From contig DASYBB010000143.1 in NCBI GenBank assembly GCA_036501025.1, positions 20,410 through 84,409 on the forward strand: a DNA stretch of 64,000 bases. The letters run 5' to 3'. A model generated the notes under the pieces. The model had not been told where the DNA came from. It worked only from the letters and a program-made list of their open reading frames with translations, and made no database searches. Below, piece by piece: positions 60,392 through 64,000 of the stretch. Both the position numbers and the translations under genes were made by a program. Position 1 is the stretch's first letter. Every line of letters begins with the position of its first letter. The stretch is from DASUBV01 sp036501025. GTDB lineage: Bacteria; Actinomycetota; Actinomycetes; Streptosporangiales; Streptosporangiaceae.

Positions 60392-61096
60392 CTAGTGGCC
60401 CATGCCGAGGCCACCGTCCACCGGCAGCACCGCCCCGGTGATGTACGCGGCGTCGGGCCCGGCCAGGAACGCGACCGCCGCCGCCACCTCGTCGGCCGTT
60501 GCCATCCGGCCGAGCGGGATCCCGGCCACGATCGCCTTATGGCGGTCCTCGGGCAGCGCACTGGTCATGTCCGTGTCGACAAATCCGGGGGCGACCACGT
60601 TCGAGGTGATATTGCGTGAACCGAGCTCGCGGGCCAGTGACCGCGCGAGCCCCACGAGGCCGGCCTTGGACGACGCGTAGTTCGCCTGGCCGCCGGAGCC
60701 GAGCAGGCCCACGACCGAGGAGATGAAGATCAGCCGGCCCCGGCGCAGCTTCATCATGCCGCGGACCGCCCGCTTGGCCACCCGGTAGCTGCCGGTCAGG
60801 TTGGTGTCGAGGACCTCGGCGAAGCTGTCCTCGCTCATCAGCGCGAGCAGCTGGTCGCGGGTGATCCCGGCGTTGGCCACGACCACCTCGACCGGGCCGT
60901 GGGCCTCCTCGGCCAGCTTGAACGCCGCGTCGACCTGGGCGGCATCCCGCACGTCGCAGGTGGCGACGGTCAGGCCATCGACCTTCTCGCCCGAACGGGA
61001 GGTGATCGTGACGCTGTCGCCCCCGGCGGCCAGGCGGCGGGCGATGGCCAGCCCGATGCCGCGATTTCCGCCGGTGACGAGGACAGAACGACTCAT
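60392..61096 (-). CDS. fabG: 3-oxoacyl-[ACP] reductase FabG
   Basis: 234 residues. SDR family: TGGNRGIGLAIARRLA for NADPH, NAGITRDQLLALM, the catalytic Ser in FISSVVGLLGSGGQ, Tyr and Lys in NYASSKAGLVGLARSLA, and VAPGFVDTDMT. It reduces 3-ketoacyl-ACP to 3-hydroxyacyl-ACP. It is the first gene of a two-gene operon with fabI. Confidence 0.94.
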   Translation of the reverse strand: MSRSVLVTGGNRGIGLAIARRLAAGGDSVTITSRSGEKVDGLTVATCDVRDAAQVDAAFKLAEEAHGPVEVVVANAGITRDQLLALMSEDSFAEVLDTNLTGSYRVAKRAVRGMMKLRRGRLIFISSVVGLLGSGGQANYASSKAGLVGLARSLARELGSRNITSNVVAPGFVDTDMTSALPEDRHKAIVAGIPLGRMATADEVAAAVAFLAGPDAAYITGAVLPVDGGLGMGH

Positions 61097-61207
61097 CTGC
61101 AGGTACGACCTTCCGGCGGCCGACGGGGCCGGGTGATGACTAAAGGACGCGTGTGAGCGTACCGGCCCGCCGTCCCGGCCGACAGGCCGGCCGGGGCGGC
61201 GGGCGGC

Positions 61208-61420
61208 TCAGGCGTCCTCGAGCCGGAAGCCGACCTTGAGGTCGACCTGGAAGTGGGCGACCTCCCCGTCGACGATCTGGCCCCGGATCTGGGTCACCTC
61301 GAACCAGTCCAGGTGCCGCAGCGTCTGGGCCGCGCGGTGCAGCGCGCTCCGGATGGCGGGCTCGACGCCCTCGGGCGAGGTGCCGACGATCTCGGTGACG
61401 CGGTAGGTTCGCTCGCTCAT
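61208..61420 (-). CDS. Dodecin
   Basis: 70 residues, the size of dodecin. RVTEIVGTSPEGVEPAIRSA, then HRAAQTLRHLDWFEVTQIRG with the Trp-containing flavin-stacking strand, and a VAHFQVDLKVGFRLED ending. Dodecins form hollow 12-mers that store flavin or CoA. ATG 61420 has GAGAGGAC upstream. It is divergent from the DUF3099 gene, 35 bases apart. Confidence 0.93.
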   Translation of the reverse strand: MSERTYRVTEIVGTSPEGVEPAIRSALHRAAQTLRHLDWFEVTQIRGQIVDGEVAHFQVDLKVGFRLEDA

Positions 61421-61455
61421 GTGGTCTGTCCTCTCGCCGCGGCGACCGCGGATTT

Positions 61456-61929
61456 GTGAAGCTGGACTACGGTGTAAGAGTGCGACAAGTGCACCACCCT
61501 CGCCGTGAGCGCGCCCATGTGGTGACCGAGGCCCGGCCATCCATGTCGGACGACATTGCCTATCGCCAGCGCCGGTACCTGATCATGATGGGCATCCGGG
61601 CGGTGTGCTTCATCGGTGCCGTCGTCCTGTTCGTGAACCACGCGGGCTGGCTGACCGCGATCCCGGTCGTCGGCGCGATCATCATCCCGTACTTCGCCGT
61701 CATCTTCGCTAACGGCGGGCGCGAGCCGAACGTCCCCCGCGGCTTCCGGGCCTACGAGCCGAGCCTGCCCGCGATGTACACCGGGCCGCACCCGACCGGC
61801 CCTGGCGCGGCCGCGCCGGGCGCGGCGCCGGGCGACCCGGTCGTCCGCGAGCCCGGTTCAGCCGCGCCGGCACCGGCCGCCGATCCGGACAGTCCGGGCG
61901 CTAACGGCGCGCCCCGGCATAACGGCTGA
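61456..61929 (+). CDS. DUF3099-family membrane protein
   Basis: 157 residues as drawn; the true start could be GTG 61480, 61489 or 61519, since family sequence begins near VVTEARPSMSDDIAYRQRRY. Two membrane helices follow (about 47-63, GIRAVCFIGAVVLF, and about 68-84, LTAIPVVGAIIIPYFAVIFA), then a Pro/Ala/Gly-rich cytoplasmic tail. The function of the family is unknown. No clear ribosome-binding site is visible. Confidence 0.82.
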   Translation: MKLDYGVRVRQVHHPRRERAHVVTEARPSMSDDIAYRQRRYLIMMGIRAVCFIGAVVLFVNHAGWLTAIPVVGAIIIPYFAVIFANGGREPNVPRGFRAYEPSLPAMYTGPHPTGPGAAAPGAAPGDPVVREPGSAAPAPAADPDSPGANGAPRHNG

Positions 61930-62014
61930 TCGGTGCAGCGGGGAACAGGTCGTAAAGGTGCACCTGTGACGTGACTAGACCACCCCCATGACGAGATTGG
62001 CTCGTAATCCGGTC

Positions 62015-62044
62015 TTGACGCACAACGGGGAGGTTCGGTGTAAC
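62015..62044 (+). promoter_or_regulatory. Promoter of the 6C-like small RNA
   Basis: TTGACG (62015-62020), an 18-bp spacer and TGTAAC (62039-62044). It precedes the hairpin RNA by about 6-10 bases and no gene start. Confidence 0.6.
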
Positions 62045-62049
62045 ATGAT

Positions 62050-62171
62050 TCTCGGTGCTCTGGTCCCCCGCTGGGGCACCGTGCCGGCGTTCCGGGCCCC
62101 CGTCGGAGCGCCGATGAATGCGACGCCGGGTGGTTTGCCCCCGTAGCCACCCGGCGTCGCTCTATTTTCTG
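62050..62171 (+). ncRNA. Small RNA with three C-loop hairpins, 6C-like
   Basis: Three hairpins in a row share the loop core CCCCCG. Hairpin 1 (62054-62080): 7-bp stem GGTGCTC/GGGCACC. Hairpin 2 (62085-62113): 10-bp stem with one G-U pair, loop GGCCCCCGT. Hairpin 3 (62120-62160): perfect 14-bp stem GCGACGCCGGGTGG/CCACCCGGCGTCGC, loop with CCCCC, followed by TCTATTTTCT, a real U-tract terminator. A promoter lies just upstream and no protein frame fits. This is the plan of the actinobacterial 6C small RNA (B11 in M. tuberculosis), whose C-rich loops are its hallmark, though each loop here has five Cs rather than six. End positions are estimates. Confidence 0.68.
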
Positions 62172-63094
62172 AGCCGACTCCTCCTCGCTGGGCCGGACAT
62201 CTGCCGTGGTCACCGCCGGTAACCTTCATCACCGCGGGTTACCGGCTTGGACGCGCCCGCCGGGCGGCCCGCGTTCTCCTATTGAGCTGCATGGGGCTCT
62301 GCAATTGCCATCGCCGTCAATGCCACGGCCCATTACCGCCGCCATTGCCGGGGCCGGCGAAGTGTACGCCGGCCCGGCTTGCGGGTAATAGGCGCGTCCC
62401 AGGCTTGGCGATAGCTGACCGATAGCTGAGGCCGCGAAATCGGGACCAGCATCCGGGCCGGGACATACGCCGGGAGCGGATCGGGGCCGGCCGCCGCGTC
62501 CGCGGCGGCTGTCCGCCGCACGGGCAGACGTCCAGCTTGCCGGCCGGGGGCGCGGCTCGGCGGCGGGTAAGCCGGGCCGCCCGGGAGCCCGCCCCGGCCC
62601 TGGTTCCGCGCCCCGGCCGGCCGCTTTGCGGGCGCCAGCTGGCCGGGGCCAGGCGGCCCGGCGGACCTGCCACGGGCGGCCCGGCGCCCGGATCCCGGCA
62701 ATCGGCGGGACCAGGAAAATGGCCAGGATCATCGGTGCCCCGCAGGAGATAAACACCCGGAACACCGTCTCTCCCGGCGGCATCATGCGACGCGGCCCGG
62801 GCCTGGTTCCCGGGCCGAGGCCGGGCGAGCACCGGATCGAGGACATCGGTGACCTTGAGTAGCGGGCCGGCGCTCTGTTACTGGGTTCGGCTGGTGGCCA
62901 GCCTTAGCGCGGCTGTCGGCCGGGGTTGCGGGGCCGGCGGCTCCGCGGCCGCGCGCCGGATGCGCGGCCGGCGGCCCCGTGGCGGGCGCCCCGCTGCGGC
63001 CCGGCGGCCCCGTGGCGGGCGTGCCGGGTGCGCGGCGGCTCCGTGGCGGGCGCTCCGCTGCGGGCCGGCGGCCCCGTGGCGGGCGCTCCGGGCG
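62172..63094. other. About 920-bp gene-free region with hairpins and repeats
   Basis: No gene is supported. It has a perfect hairpin GCCGGTAACC/GGTTACCGGC (62215-62246), smaller GC palindromes (GGCCGGC/GCCGGCC near 62350-62375, CGGCCCGGG/CCCGGGCCG near 62793-62818), and a 31-33-bp tandem repeat at its right end (62968-63098). Open frames here are Arg/Ala/Gly-rich and look random. Confidence 0.6.
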
Positions 63095-63098
63095 TCAG
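62968..63098. repeat. 31-33-bp tandem repeat, four copies, covering the PadR stop codon
   Basis: The core CCCCGTGGCGGGCG (CTCCGTGGCGGGCG in copy 3) recurs with its GTGG at 62979, 63012, 63043 and 63076, each inside a longer similar unit beginning CGGCGGC. The last unit includes the stop (63095-63097) of the minus-strand PadR gene. Spacing is 33, 31 and 33 bases. Confidence 0.88.
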
Positions 63099-63832
63099 TC
63101 GCTGGCGGCCGGGCCGGCCGCGGCATCGGGGGTCTCGTCCTCGTCGGCGGCGAGGATCCGGTACAGCGACTTGCGGGCGTCGGCCAGGACCTTGCGGGCC
63201 TGCGCCTGCTGGGCGTCGGTGCCGGCGCTGACGACCTGGAAGGCCGCCATGCCGAGCTGCTGCATCAGGGTCCGCATCTCGATGGCCGCACCGCCAGCGC
63301 CGCCGGCCACGACATCCCAGGGCGCGCGCAGCTCCTCGGGGTGCTCCTCGACGTAGGTCCGGCCCGCGTCGGTCAGCACGTAGCCGCGCCGCCCGCCGTC
63401 CCCGGCCTCGGCCCGGATCAGGACCTCGTCCTCGAGCTGCTGGAGCGCCGGGTAGACCGAGCCCGGGCTGGGCCGCCACACTCCCCCGCTGCGCTCGCCG
63501 ATCTCCTGGATGATCTGGTAGCCGTTCATCGGCTCCTCGGCCAGCAGCGCCAGCGCGGCCGCGCGGACATCGCCGCGCCGGGCCCTCGGCCCGCGGATCC
63601 GCGGCCCGCCGGGCCCGCCCGGCCACGGGCCGAATTCGTGGAACCCCGGCGGCGGCCCGGGCACCCGCACGGCGAATCCGCCGCGCACGTGGCCGCGGCG
63701 GCCACCCCCGCCGCGCGGCCGCCGGCCCTCTTCCTCGCTGCGCCCGCGGCCCTCTTCCTCGTCCCCGCCCCGGACCCACGGGGGCACTTCCTGGTTGCGG
63801 CGGCCATGCCGCCACATCTCTTCGTCTCGCAT
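63095..63832 (-). CDS. PadR-family regulator with Gly/Arg-rich N-terminal extension
   Basis: 245 residues. The first 80 or so are Gly/Arg/Glu-rich and disordered-looking (GGDEEEGRGRSEEEGRRPRG). The PadR winged helix follows (RAAALALLAEEPMNGYQIIQ, EIGERSGGVWRPSPGSVYPA, LQQLEDEVLIRAEAGDGGRR), then a helical end with QQLGMAAFQVVSAGTDAQQA. It is an orphan in the window: its partner may be itself or a gene beyond base 64000. A promoter with a palindrome over its -10 (63912-63940) suggests autoregulation. Confidence 0.88.
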   Translation of the reverse strand: MRDEEMWRHGRRNQEVPPWVRGGDEEEGRGRSEEEGRRPRGGGGRRGHVRGGFAVRVPGPPPGFHEFGPWPGGPGGPRIRGPRARRGDVRAAALALLAEEPMNGYQIIQEIGERSGGVWRPSPGSVYPALQQLEDEVLIRAEAGDGGRRGYVLTDAGRTYVEEHPEELRAPWDVVAGGAGGAAIEMRTLMQQLGMAAFQVVSAGTDAQQAQARKVLADARKSLYRILAADEDETPDAAAGPAASD

Positions 63833-63911
63833 GACAAGTCTCCTGACTCGCTCACTCCGAGCCCTCCGCCGGGGCTCTCCCCGGACTGTCTAAGAAGCTT
63901 CGGATAGGTCA

Positions 63912-63940
63912 AAGATATATCGTTACAGTCTTACTGACAA
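63912..63940 (-). promoter_or_regulatory. PadR promoter with GATATATC palindrome
   Basis: On the minus strand TTGTCA (63940-63935), 17-bp spacer, TATCTT (63917-63912). GATATATC (63914-63921) overlaps the -10. Beyond it GAGCTAAGCTC (63941-63951) is another palindrome. Bases 63952-64000 show nothing more. Confidence 0.5.
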
Positions 63941-64000
63941 GAGCTAAGCTCAGCACGCGAGGCCAGGAGTGACATAAGGCCAGGTGAGAGCAGGTGCGCC

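Noticed and set aside
61752..62213. Minus-strand frame across the small RNA
   Set aside because: It covers the DUF3099 tail and the hairpin RNA in antisense and has no protein features.
62968..63098. CRISPR-like array
   Set aside because: The full 31-33-bp unit is repeated without unique spacers, and no cas genes are present.

Overview
The window is GC-rich throughout, densely coding, rich in GTG starts and 4-bp stop/start overlaps, and carries a complete Pup-proteasome locus. These features point to an actinobacterium (phylum Actinomycetota, class Actinomycetes). The order cannot be resolved from the sequence alone. I see no rRNA, tRNA, phage, insertion sequence or CRISPR array.

Left part (0-26 kb) is accessory and metabolic. 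It holds: a LuxR-type ATPase regulator cut by the window edge; a short degenerate AMP-binding protein; an Lrp/AsnC regulator divergent from an orphan MsmK/UgpC-type sugar-import ATPase; a PadR-controlled MacB/FtsX-type ABC exporter; a sugar ABC importer with two lipoprotein binding proteins and two permeases but no ATPase; an M24 peptidase/acyl-CoA dehydrogenase pair; a SpoIIE-type phosphatase; a 5'-3' exonuclease; a cupin; a kinase/GNAT pair; a remnant of an HNH endonuclease; a dihydropyrimidinase-like hydrolase; an ArsR-like regulator with a small membrane protein; and a MarR/MFS efflux pair.

Centre (26-51 kb) is the proteasome island, all on the minus strand except one gene. In transcription order it reads arc(mpa), dop, pup, prcB, prcA, SARP regulator, aldehyde dehydrogenase, pafA, a polytopic membrane protein, an FKBP lipoprotein, (DUF3866 on the opposite strand), pafB, pafC, tatA, tatC, helY. 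trmI, an M50 site-2 protease and a RecB-like nuclease sit upstream of arc. The core order matches the M. tuberculosis Rv2092c-Rv2119 region. The SARP and aldehyde dehydrogenase genes are embedded between prcA and pafA with operon-like spacing. Pup already ends in GGE.

Right part (51-64 kb) holds a second PadR regulator with a DrrAB-like ABC exporter, then conserved actinobacterial genes: an Rv2120c-like membrane protein, a HAD hydrolase, a PAC2 protein with no normal start codon, the SCO1664/DUF3090/phosphomutase trio, fabG-fabI, dodecin and DUF3099. After these come a promoter-to-terminator small RNA with three C-loop hairpins (6C-like), a long gene-free stretch and a third PadR regulator.

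Two themes recur. Several gene 3' ends carry tandem repeats that include the stop codon and run into the downstream spacer: Lrp, ABC permease, pafA, RecB-like nuclease and the last PadR. Other 3' ends carry long hairpins over or next to the stop codon.
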